Source: Gammaproteobacteria bacterium
Lineage (GTDB): Bacteria; Pseudomonadota; Gammaproteobacteria; Pseudomonadales; Pseudohongiellaceae
Direction: 5' to 3'
Length of the DNA stretch: 12,628 bases
NCBI GenBank assembly: GCA_003451715.1
Contig: DMJN01000239.1
Location: 1 to 12,628, forward strand
In this document: positions 7,015-12,628 of the stretch, piece by piece
Position numbering within the stretch: position 1 is the first letter of the stretch
Layout: every line of letters starts with the position of its first letter
Notes under the pieces: model-generated
The model's input: the letters and a program-made list of their open reading frames with translations, nothing else
What the model was told of the DNA's origin: nothing
Database searches by the model: none
Position numbers and translations under genes: made by a program

Positions 7015-7615
7015 GTCAGGCATGCCAGCAATGTTAGCATCTGATCTCGATACCCTGCTTGACCAGGTGCGAGCCTGTCAGCTCTGCAAGGCGCATATTC
7101 CCGAGCCACGCCCGGTATTGCGGGCTTGCCAGAGTGCCAAAGTACTGGTTATCGGACAAGCCCCGGGCACAAAGGTTCATGCCAGCGGCATACCCTGGGA
7201 TGATGCCAGTGGCCGCCGCCTGCGCCGATGGATGGGAGTTACCGATGCCGAGTTCTACGATACGTCTCACATTGCCATTGTGCCCATGGGGCTGTGTTAT
7301 CCCGGCAAGGGGAAATCTGGCGATTTGCCACCCAGGCCCGAATGTGCTCCAGCCTGGCATGCAGAGGTCTTCAAGCGACTCCCCAACATCGAATGTACCT
7401 TGCTGATCGGCCAATATGCCCAGAACTACTACGCTGCCGGCAATCATAAGACCCTTACTTCACGCGTGACAGACTGGCAGAAGTTTGCGCCTTCCAGAGT
7501 TGTACTGCCACACCCATCTCCCCGCAACGAATTGTGGCTCAGAAAGAATCCCTGGTTCGAACGGGAAGTTGTGCCTTATCTGCAGAGCACTATTCGAGCC
7601 CTGTTGTGTGTTTAG
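7013..7615 (+). CDS. uracil-DNA glycosylase family protein, probable 4Fe-4S type
   Basis: A uracil-DNA-glycosylase-fold protein of up to 200 residues, in the poorly characterised UDG-like branch close to family 4. Motif 1 is IGQAPGTKVHASGIPWDDASG (47-67). After it come LRRWMG (70-75), FYD (81-83), PMGLCYPGKGKSGDLPPRPECAPAW (91-115), LLIGQYAQNYY (130-140) and motif 2 LPHPSPRN (165-172), followed by NPWFEREVVPYL. Cysteines C22 and C25 (CQLC) plus C95 and C111 give C-x2-C ... C-x15-C, the spacing of the 4Fe-4S site in family 4 enzymes. DNA repair activity is inferred from the fold. Start choice is uncertain: ATGs at 7013, 7022 and 7031 are all possible, and 7031 best fits where related proteins begin. 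It is divergent from the phosphoesterase gene. Confidence 0.88.
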   Translation: MSGMPAMLASDLDTLLDQVRACQLCKAHIPEPRPVLRACQSAKVLVIGQAPGTKVHASGIPWDDASGRRLRRWMGVTDAEFYDTSHIAIVPMGLCYPGKGKSGDLPPRPECAPAWHAEVFKRLPNIECTLLIGQYAQNYYAAGNHKTLTSRVTDWQKFAPSRVVLPHPSPRNELWLRKNPWFEREVVPYLQSTIRALLCV

Positions 7616-7632
7616 ATTGCAATCCCTCTGCC

Positions 7633-7641
7633 TGCTATAAA
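7633..7641 (+). promoter_or_regulatory. candidate extended -10 promoter for the rubrerythrin operon
   Basis: TGCTATAAA matches an extended -10 (TGn plus TATAAA). It lies about 118 bases before the rubrerythrin ATG and right after the end of the UDG-like gene. A perfect 10-base palindrome GATTGCAATC (7615-7624) sits just upstream, where a -35 or operator would be. No good -35 is visible at 17 bases. Confidence 0.35.
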
Positions 7642-7694
7642 AAATCAATTGGATTTGATGAATTTTAACCGCTAAAGTGCCATGATCATGTACC

Positions 7695-7723
7695 GTCACT
7701 GCACTGACTTGTACAGCTTCAGT
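7695..7723 (+). promoter_or_regulatory. overlapping inverted repeats upstream of rubrerythrin
   Basis: A near-perfect 14-base dyad GTCACTGCACTGAC (7695-7708, 12 of 14 symmetric) overlaps a second inverted repeat, ACTGA / TCAGT with an 11-base centre (7703-7723). Both lie 36-64 bases before the rubrerythrin ATG. They could be operators for a redox or metal regulator, or leader hairpins. They do not clearly match Fur, OxyR or Fnr consensus sites as I know them. Confidence 0.3.
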
Positions 7724-7758
7724 AGCGCTCAAATTTAGTTATCGATAGGAGAAACAAT

Positions 7759-8178
7759 ATGTCACTAAAAGGATCTAAAACCGAAGCAAACCTGAAAGCC
7801 GCTTTTGCAGGTGAATCCCAGGCCAATCGCCGTTACCTCTATTTCGCCCAGAAGGCTGACGTGGAAGGATACAACGACGTATCTGTTCTGTTTCGTTCCA
7901 CCGCCGAAGGTGAGACCGGCCATGCCCATGGCCATCTCGAATACCTGGAAGAAGTCGGTGATCCTGCCACTGGCCTGCCAATTGGTGGCACTGCCGATAA
8001 CCTGAAGGCTTCCGTTGCTGGTGAGACTCACGAGTACACCGACATGTATCCCGGCATGGCAAAGGATGCCCGCGACGAAGGATTCGATGAAATTGCCGAC
8101 TGGATGGAGACTCTCGCTAAAGCCGAGCGATCCCATGCTAATCGATTTCAGAAAGCCCTGGATTCCCTGGACGACTGA
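7759..8178 (+). CDS. rbr: rubrerythrin (short form without rubredoxin domain)
   Basis: This is a ferritin-like diiron protein of 139 residues that reduces hydrogen peroxide to water in the cytoplasm. The diiron ligands are all present in two EExxH-type half sites: E19 ([12 protein letters not shown]), E52 and H55 (EGETGH), E89 and E92 (AGETHEY), and E123 and H126 (AERSH). The C-terminal rubredoxin domain of classical rubrerythrin (about 45 residues with two CxxC pairs) is absent. There are no cysteines at all, so electrons must come from another protein. The ORF ends cleanly with DSLDD, so this is a natural short form rather than a truncation. The ATG at 7759 has AGGAG seven bases upstream, a strong signal. 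It leads an apparent operon with the Fe-S protein and the DUF3501 gene, and a strong hairpin follows its stop. Confidence 0.95.
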   Translation: MSLKGSKTEANLKAAFAGESQANRRYLYFAQKADVEGYNDVSVLFRSTAEGETGHAHGHLEYLEEVGDPATGLPIGGTADNLKASVAGETHEYTDMYPGMAKDARDEGFDEIADWMETLAKAERSHANRFQKALDSLDD

Positions 8179-8195
8179 TACCACTCCGCAAGAAC

Positions 8196-8220
8196 TCCTG
8201 TCGCCACCGCGGCGACAGGA
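8196..8220 (+). other. strong intergenic hairpin after rubrerythrin
   Basis: TCCTGTCGCC and GGCGACAGGA form a perfect 10-base-pair, GC-rich stem around a five-base loop (ACCGC), starting 18 bases after the rubrerythrin stop. No T-run follows, so it is unlikely to end transcription fully. It may stabilise the rubrerythrin mRNA or lower downstream expression, giving more rubrerythrin than Fe-S protein. Confidence 0.6.
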
Positions 8221-8261
8221 ACAGCAATTCGCCTACACAAATCACCTGAAAGAGACCTTAC

Positions 8262-9605
8262 ATGTCAGACCGGGATAGAGAGGGAGGTCTGGACGCGCCC
8301 ACCAGACATCCACTCAATCAGGATGATCCTGCTTTCTGGGACGAGTCCGATCTCAACAAGGAACTGGAAAGAGTCTACGACATCTGCCACGGCTGCCGGC
8401 GCTGTGTAAGCCTGTGTAATGCCTTCCCTACCCTGTTCGACCTGGTTGACGAGAGCGAAACCCTGGAAGTGGACGGCGTCGCGGTAGCGGATTACAGGAA
8501 AGTCGTCGATCAGTGCTACCTCTGTGATCTGTGCTACCTCACCAAGTGCCCCTACGTGCCACCACATGAATGGAACCTGGATTTTCCCCATGTGATGTTG
8601 CGTGCCAAGGCGGTGAAATTTAATAAGAGCGACACGAAATTCCGTGATCGTCTGATTACCAGTACTGACCTTATCGGCAAGGTGGCCTCCAAACCACTGA
8701 TCAACACCCTGGTTAACGGCGGAAACAAGAATGACACCATAAGAAGTCTATTAGGTAAAACTGTAGGCATTCACAACGAGGCCAATCTACCCGAGTACGT
8801 CAGCAAGACAGCCCGTAAAACTCATGCGGCGCATATCTTCGATCCAAGCATCAGACAAAGTCCAGATCACAAAGGAGATAAGCAATCAGTAACGCTCTTT
8901 ACTACCTGTTACTGCAACTATAACGAGCCCTCTCTCGCCGACAGCATCATCAAGATACTGCAACACAACGAAGTAACCGTGGAACTACCGATGCGGGAAC
9001 ACTGCTGTGGCATGCCAAAGCTGGAACTGGGAGACCTGGTGTCGGTGAAGAAACTCAAGGAACAGAATATTCCAATCCTTTACGAGAGTGTGCAACGCGG
9101 CAATGTAATCATGGCAACGGTACCCTCCTGCGTGTTCATGTTTAAGCAGGAGCTGCCCCTGATGTATCCCGAAGATGAACAGGTAAAGGCAGTAGCTGCG
9201 GCGTTCCACGACCCCTTCGAATACCTTTTCAAGCTACACAAACAAGGCAAACTCAAGACAGACTTCAATACTTCCCTGGGAAATGTCAGCTATCACGTCG
9301 CCTGCCATCAACGGGTGCAGAACATCGGACCCAGGACCAGGCAGATTCTCGAGCTGATCGAAGGCACCGAAGTCAAGAGTATCGAACGCTGCTCTGGTCA
9401 CGATGGTACCTACGGGGTGAAGAAAGAGACTCTGCAGTTTGCCAATAAGATCGCCGCGCCCATCGTGCGCCAGATCAAGCAGCAGGAGCCAGACTATTAC
9501 GGTAGTGACTGCCCCATAGCCGGCAAGCATATTGAATACAACCTGGACACGGATCAACAAGCCATGCATCCCATTGATCTACTTTTACTGGCCTACGGGC
9601 TATAG
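8262..9605 (+). CDS. GlpC/HdrD-like Fe-S oxidoreductase with two 4Fe-4S motifs and two CCG-like domains
   Basis: A soluble electron-transfer protein of 447 residues related to GlpC and heterodisulfide reductase subunit D. Two ferredoxin-type motifs appear: C42-x2-C45-x2-C48-x3-C52 and C85-x2-C88-x2-C91-x3-C96-P. Two cysteine-rich CCG-type domains follow. The first has CYC at 216-218, CCG at 248-250 and C290. The second has C348 (ACHQRVQNIG), C377 in CSGHDGTYG and C417. The second domain has CSG where the canonical motif is CCG, which I recall as a feature of this subfamily. There is no signal peptide or membrane segment. It sits between rubrerythrin and DUF3501, 10 bases before the latter. 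Its natural partner is probably rubrerythrin or a quinone-linked or flavin dehydrogenase encoded elsewhere. The exact substrate is unknown. Confidence 0.9.
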   Translation: MSDRDREGGLDAPTRHPLNQDDPAFWDESDLNKELERVYDICHGCRRCVSLCNAFPTLFDLVDESETLEVDGVAVADYRKVVDQCYLCDLCYLTKCPYVPPHEWNLDFPHVMLRAKAVKFNKSDTKFRDRLITSTDLIGKVASKPLINTLVNGGNKNDTIRSLLGKTVGIHNEANLPEYVSKTARKTHAAHIFDPSIRQSPDHKGDKQSVTLFTTCYCNYNEPSLADSIIKILQHNEVTVELPMREHCCGMPKLELGDLVSVKKLKEQNIPILYESVQRGNVIMATVPSCVFMFKQELPLMYPEDEQVKAVAAAFHDPFEYLFKLHKQGKLKTDFNTSLGNVSYHVACHQRVQNIGPRTRQILELIEGTEVKSIERCSGHDGTYGVKKETLQFANKIAAPIVRQIKQQEPDYYGSDCPIAGKHIEYNLDTDQQAMHPIDLLLLAYGL

Positions 9606-9615
9606 TGAAACTTCC

Positions 9616-10200
9616 ATGAAGAAAATTACCATTGCTGACTTGATGTCAATCGAAGCCTATGAGGTGCAGCGCCCGGCGATTCGCCAAGCCATCATGGAGC
9701 ACAAGAAGACACGTAGAGTGGCGCTGGGCCCGAATGCCATGTTGCACTTCGAAGATTACATGGTCATGCGGTACCAGGTACTGGAGTTGATGCGGGTAGA
9801 GAAGATCACCGCAGAAGCGGACTTACTCGAAGAACTCCGGGCCTACAACCCGTTAATTCCCGATGGGAATAACCTGAAAGTCACCTTCATGTTGGAATAC
9901 CCTGATGAAGAGGAGCGTAGTCTCGCCTTGAGCCAGCTAATTGGTATTGAAGAACTCATCTCCATACAGATAGATGGATTCTCTCCGGTCTACCCTGTGA
10001 CTAATGAAGACCTGACCCGTTCCACCGAGGAGAAGACTTCATCGGTTCACTACCTGCGCTTCGAATTCGACACCGAGATGATTAGGGCCGCAAAAGCGGG
10101 GGCGAATTGGACTATTCGTAGTGAGCATCTCAATTACCCCCACAGCGCCACAAAGCTGCCGCCGGATGTTACCCAGTCGCTGCAACGAGATTTCGACTGA
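9616..10200 (+). CDS. DUF3501 family protein
   Basis: A 194-residue protein recognised as DUF3501 from its opening MKKITIADLMSIEAYEVQRP, the conserved RRVALGPNAMLHFEDY...RYQVLE block (about 33-57) and YNPLIPDGNNLKVTFMLEYPDEEER (about 77-101). It has no cysteines, no signal peptide and no membrane segment, and is rich in acidic residues; it has no known biochemical function. The ATG at 9616 lies only 10 bases after the Fe-S gene stop, implying translational coupling. A longer open frame from 9532 runs back into the Fe-S gene in another reading frame and is rejected. From memory, DUF3501 genes often accompany rubrerythrin and GlpC-like genes. It may be an assembly or adaptor factor for that pair, but this is inference. 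Confidence 0.82.
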   Translation: MKKITIADLMSIEAYEVQRPAIRQAIMEHKKTRRVALGPNAMLHFEDYMVMRYQVLELMRVEKITAEADLLEELRAYNPLIPDGNNLKVTFMLEYPDEEERSLALSQLIGIEELISIQIDGFSPVYPVTNEDLTRSTEEKTSSVHYLRFEFDTEMIRAAKAGANWTIRSEHLNYPHSATKLPPDVTQSLQRDFD

Positions 10201-10227
10201 GTCACTATCCCCGCCAGACCTTCCGAG

Positions 10228-10256
10228 TTGTGGGGTTTTCCCGCTTCAGTTACTAT
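10228..10256 (+). promoter_or_regulatory. candidate promoter for the serine hydrolase gene
   Basis: TTGTGG (10228-10233) is followed after 17 bases by TACTAT (10251-10256), with 3 and 4 of 6 consensus matches. The leader would be about 65 bases. A small GGG-GTTTT-CCC stem lies inside it, and no strong terminator for the upstream operon is visible, so read-through from DUF3501 is also possible. Confidence 0.3.
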
Positions 10257-10329
10257 CGTCGGATCTCCATTCAATCTCGGACTCACAACATAGCGAGCCC
10301 TCAAGGCATTCGAGCGCGAGGATAGCAGT

Positions 10330-11583
10330 ATGACCAGCCACTTAAAAACAATCCGACTCATCAGCTTCCTGGCTGCATTGAGCATCTCATTCTCTGCCCT
10401 GGCAGACAATCACGGCGAAGCGAGCAATCTAAGCTCCATCAAAGCCATTCACTCCACCAATTTCGGCATTGACCAGTCGGAGATCGAGCAGATCAAGGCT
10501 GCCATGCAGGCCGCTGTCGATGGCGGACATATCCCCGGGGCTCTGTTACTGGTTGGCAATAGCGAGGGCGTCGGTGTGTTGGAAACTGCCGGCATGCAGG
10601 GGCCGGACAGTTCTACTCCGGTAAACAAGGACACGATCTTCCGCATCTATTCCATGACCAAACCCATCATCAGCGTCGCGGCGATGTCGCTGGTGGAAGA
10701 TGGGCTGCTACGCCTGGATGACCCGGTGAGCAAGTACATTACAGAGTTTGATAATCTCAAGGTCATCGACCGCGAGACTGACCAGATCAGCGCTGCTCGC
10801 AACGTCATGACTGTAGAAAATCTGCTGACTCACGAATCCGGACTGGTACAGGAAATTTTTGCCGGAGGCACGGCACTCGGCAACATGTACCAGGAGAGTT
10901 TCCCTGACTACTCCGACATTACTGCCCGTGATCTGGCAGGCCGCCTTGGCAAACTACCGGTCTACTTTGAGCCTGGCAGCGCCTGGCACTACGGCCACTC
11001 CACAGACGTGCTGGGTGCGGTGCTGGAAGTCGCCGCAGGTAAACCTCTCGATGAGTTACTCAACGAACGCATCTTCGAACCCCTGGGCATGGATGAAACT
11101 ACATTCTATGTGCCGAAGAGCAAGTCATTCCGTATAGCCCAGCCGATTCATGGCCAGATGGCAGACTATACACAAGTTAAGGCAATGCTCTCCGGAGGGG
11201 GTGGACTTAATTCGACCACCGAGGACTACGTACGATTCGCCGAGATGTTGCTGGGCGGTGGCGAATATCGTGGTCATCGAATTATCGAAGAAGCCACCCT
11301 GGATCAGATGCGCGAGAAGAAAATCGGCGAAGATGTCAGCCGTGAATTTTTCTTTTACGGCAATACCGGTGACTGGGGACTGGGCTTTCACTTACAGCCC
11401 ACCACCGATGATCCCAACGGGCCGCACAACTTCGGCTGGCGCGGCATCGGCGGCACTATCGTCGTGGTGGATGAAGAGAATGACTTCTATATGATCTACA
11501 TGGAACAGAAACGTGGCGGACCGAGGGGTGCACCGTTCGATAACAACATCGCGACTCGCATGGTGCACGAGGCAATGCAATAG
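10330..11583 (+). CDS. exported beta-lactamase-fold serine hydrolase (class C/EstB-like)
   Basis: A penicillin-binding-protein/class C beta-lactamase fold protein (PF00144 type) of 417 residues. Such proteins act as esterases, peptidases or amidases; true beta-lactamase activity is uncommon in this branch. A signal peptide is evident: charged start, hydrophobic 9-22, cleavage likely after SALA (25), placing it in the periplasm or outside. The nucleophile motif is S108-M-T-K111 in FRIYSMTKP. LLTHESGL (165-172) and the tyrosine motif Y221 in WHYGHSTD follow, then the late motif FGWRGIGGT (368-376). In class C enzymes the second motif is YxN; here it is YGH, and the final motif has W in place of the KTG lysine, as in esterase-like relatives. 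The ATG at 10330 has GAGGA seven bases upstream. It ends seven bases from the convergent pspF stop. Substrate cannot be told from sequence. Confidence 0.93.
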   Translation: MTSHLKTIRLISFLAALSISFSALADNHGEASNLSSIKAIHSTNFGIDQSEIEQIKAAMQAAVDGGHIPGALLLVGNSEGVGVLETAGMQGPDSSTPVNKDTIFRIYSMTKPIISVAAMSLVEDGLLRLDDPVSKYITEFDNLKVIDRETDQISAARNVMTVENLLTHESGLVQEIFAGGTALGNMYQESFPDYSDITARDLAGRLGKLPVYFEPGSAWHYGHSTDVLGAVLEVAAGKPLDELLNERIFEPLGMDETTFYVPKSKSFRIAQPIHGQMADYTQVKAMLSGGGGLNSTTEDYVRFAEMLLGGGEYRGHRIIEEATLDQMREKKIGEDVSREFFFYGNTGDWGLGFHLQPTTDDPNGPHNFGWRGIGGTIVVVDEENDFYMIYMEQKRGGPRGAPFDNNIATRMVHEAMQ

Positions 11584-11590
11584 GGATTCC

Positions 11591-12619
11591 TTAATTCAGC
11601 AGGTCATACTTACGCAGATACCCGCGCAGTTGATGATAGCTGAGGTTTAAAAACTCGGCAGCTTTCTTCTGATTGAACTGGTTCTGCTCCATGGCCTGGT
11701 TTAACAGGTTAATTTCAAACTCCTGCACCTCGTTCTTGAAGTCGAATGAGTCAGCGCTGGACAAGTCCGGAGCCGACGCGACCACACCCGGTTCACCATC
11801 GGCATTGGATGCCTTCTGAGACTTGGTGGATGAACTGGGGCGATAAGGAGATTCGAAGGGATTGAACACCAGTCGCGTGATATGTCCGTCCCCATTCTGG
11901 TACACGGCGCGCTCGATAACATTCTTCAATTCGCGGATATTGCCCGGCCAGGAATAGTTATGGAGTGCCTTCGCCACTTTGTCTGAAAACCCCGCGAAGA
12001 ACTCGCCACCCAGTTCCTTCACCATGCCCACGGCGAAGTGCTCTGCCAATACCAGAATGTCTTCAGAGCGCTCACGCAGGGGTGGCAGGGTAATCACATC
12101 GAAGGCCAGCCGGTCCAGCAGGTCTTCCCTGAACTGACGCTGTTTGGCGAGTTCGGGTAGGTCTTCATTGGTAGCGGCGATGATGCGCACATCGACGGAA
12201 ATGGTCTCGTTACCACCCAGCCTTTCAAATTCGCCGTACTCGATAACTCGCAGAATCTTCTCCTGTACCGACATATCGGTGTTGGCCAACTCGTCGAGAA
12301 ACAGGGTGCCGCCATGGGCACGCTCGAAATAGCCTTTGCGCTGCCCGGTTGCTCCCGTATAAGCACCCGCCTCATGACCGAACAGCTGCGCCTCCAGCAG
12401 AGTTTCACTCATCGCCGCACAATTAATCTTCAGGAAGGCCTGCTCCCATCGGCGCGACAGAAAGTGCAGCCTGGCTGCCACCAGTTCCTTACCCGTGCCG
12501 CGCTCCCCAACGATCAGCACCGGCTTGTTGAGCGGGGCGACGACGGAAATATGCTCTTGCATCTCCAGGAAGCTGGCAGATTCGCCGATCATGCGGGGTG
12601 GAGAGTGTTGATCATCCAT
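11591..12619 (-). CDS. pspF: sigma-54-dependent activator PspF
   Basis: PspF is the enhancer-binding AAA+ activator of the phage-shock operon. It remodels sigma-54 RNA polymerase and is held inactive by PspA. The 342 residues start directly with the AAA+ domain and have no receiver or sensor domain, as in PspF: Walker A GERGTGKE (38-45), loop GAYTGA (85-90; GAFTGA in E. coli), Walker B GGTLFLDE (103-110), FREDLLDRLAF (163-173) and WPGNIRELKNVIERAVY (224-240). W58 in FLSRRW corresponds to the tryptophan (W56) involved in PspA contact in E. coli. A low-complexity Ser/Ala linker (about 258-295) precedes a Fis-type helix-turn-helix (about 300-337). It is slightly longer than E. coli PspF because of the linker. 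The ATG is nine bases from the window edge, so the expected divergent pspA would lie outside. Confidence 0.94.
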   Translation of the reverse strand: MDDQHSPPRMIGESASFLEMQEHISVVAPLNKPVLIVGERGTGKELVAARLHFLSRRWEQAFLKINCAAMSETLLEAQLFGHEAGAYTGATGQRKGYFERAHGGTLFLDELANTDMSVQEKILRVIEYGEFERLGGNETISVDVRIIAATNEDLPELAKQRQFREDLLDRLAFDVITLPPLRERSEDILVLAEHFAVGMVKELGGEFFAGFSDKVAKALHNYSWPGNIRELKNVIERAVYQNGDGHITRLVFNPFESPYRPSSSTKSQKASNADGEPGVVASAPDLSSADSFDFKNEVQEFEINLLNQAMEQNQFNQKKAAEFLNLSYHQLRGYLRKYDLLN

Positions 12620-12628
12620 AATAAATAA

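Noticed and set aside
8130..8178. Rubrerythrin as a truncated gene that lost its rubredoxin domain
   Set aside because: No CxxC remnants appear downstream in any frame that I can see, the ORF ends cleanly, and short rubrerythrins are known.
7765..8184. A 139-codon open frame antisense to almost all of rubrerythrin
   Set aside because: It mirrors the rubrerythrin codons, shows no recognisable domain, and has no independent ribosome binding site. The plus-strand protein has all diiron ligands.
9532..9615. A 28-residue N-terminal extension of the DUF3501 protein
   Set aside because: It runs back into the Fe-S gene in another frame; DUF3501 proteins begin at MKKITIADLM-type sequence.
10330..11583. 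A true class C beta-lactamase (antibiotic resistance gene)
   Set aside because: SxxK is present but YxN and KTG are not (YGH and GWRG instead), which fits esterase- or peptidase-like relatives.

Overview
This window looks like a chromosomal housekeeping stretch from a gammaproteobacterium. GC content is moderate, and the gene order trmD-rimM-rpsP / ffh / ypjD / corB matches the E. coli arrangement around ffh. A PspF-type activator at the right edge supports the same placement. A free-living, possibly marine, lineage is a guess from general flavour only. No tRNA, rRNA, CRISPR array, insertion sequence or phage gene was seen. Coding density is very high, and no gene-free stretch exceeds about 230 bases.

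Layout. Positions 1-1461 (minus strand) hold the ribosome and tRNA-maturation operon rpsP-rimM-trmD; trmD runs off the left edge. Positions 1693-3084 (minus) hold ffh, set apart from rpsP by 231 bases that carry a likely rpsP promoter. Divergently, 3258-5413 (plus) hold ypjD, a CcsA-like membrane protein, and corB, a CNNM/CBS transporter-like protein. Positions 5410-6949 (minus) hold an overlapping pair: a calcineurin-like metallophosphoesterase followed by a Sfp-type 4'-phosphopantetheinyl transferase. Positions 7013-7615 (plus) hold a uracil-DNA-glycosylase-like protein. Positions 7759-10200 (plus) hold an apparent operon: a short rubrerythrin, a GlpC/HdrD-like protein with two 4Fe-4S motifs and two CCG-like domains, and a DUF3501 protein. 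Positions 10330-11583 (plus) hold an exported beta-lactamase-fold serine hydrolase. Positions 11591-12619 (minus) hold pspF.

Two gene groups are the most interesting. The first is the phosphoesterase/transferase pair. Its layout and the phosphoesterase sequence recall mycobacterial PptH/PptT, in which one enzyme adds and the other removes 4'-phosphopantetheine on carrier proteins. The second is the rubrerythrin / Fe-S oxidoreductase / DUF3501 cluster. It could be a self-contained peroxide-reducing module in which the Fe-S protein stands in for the missing rubredoxin domain. Smaller points are unusual residues at normally conserved positions of TrmD and CorB, and a cysteine pattern in the UDG-like protein that fits a 4Fe-4S cluster.
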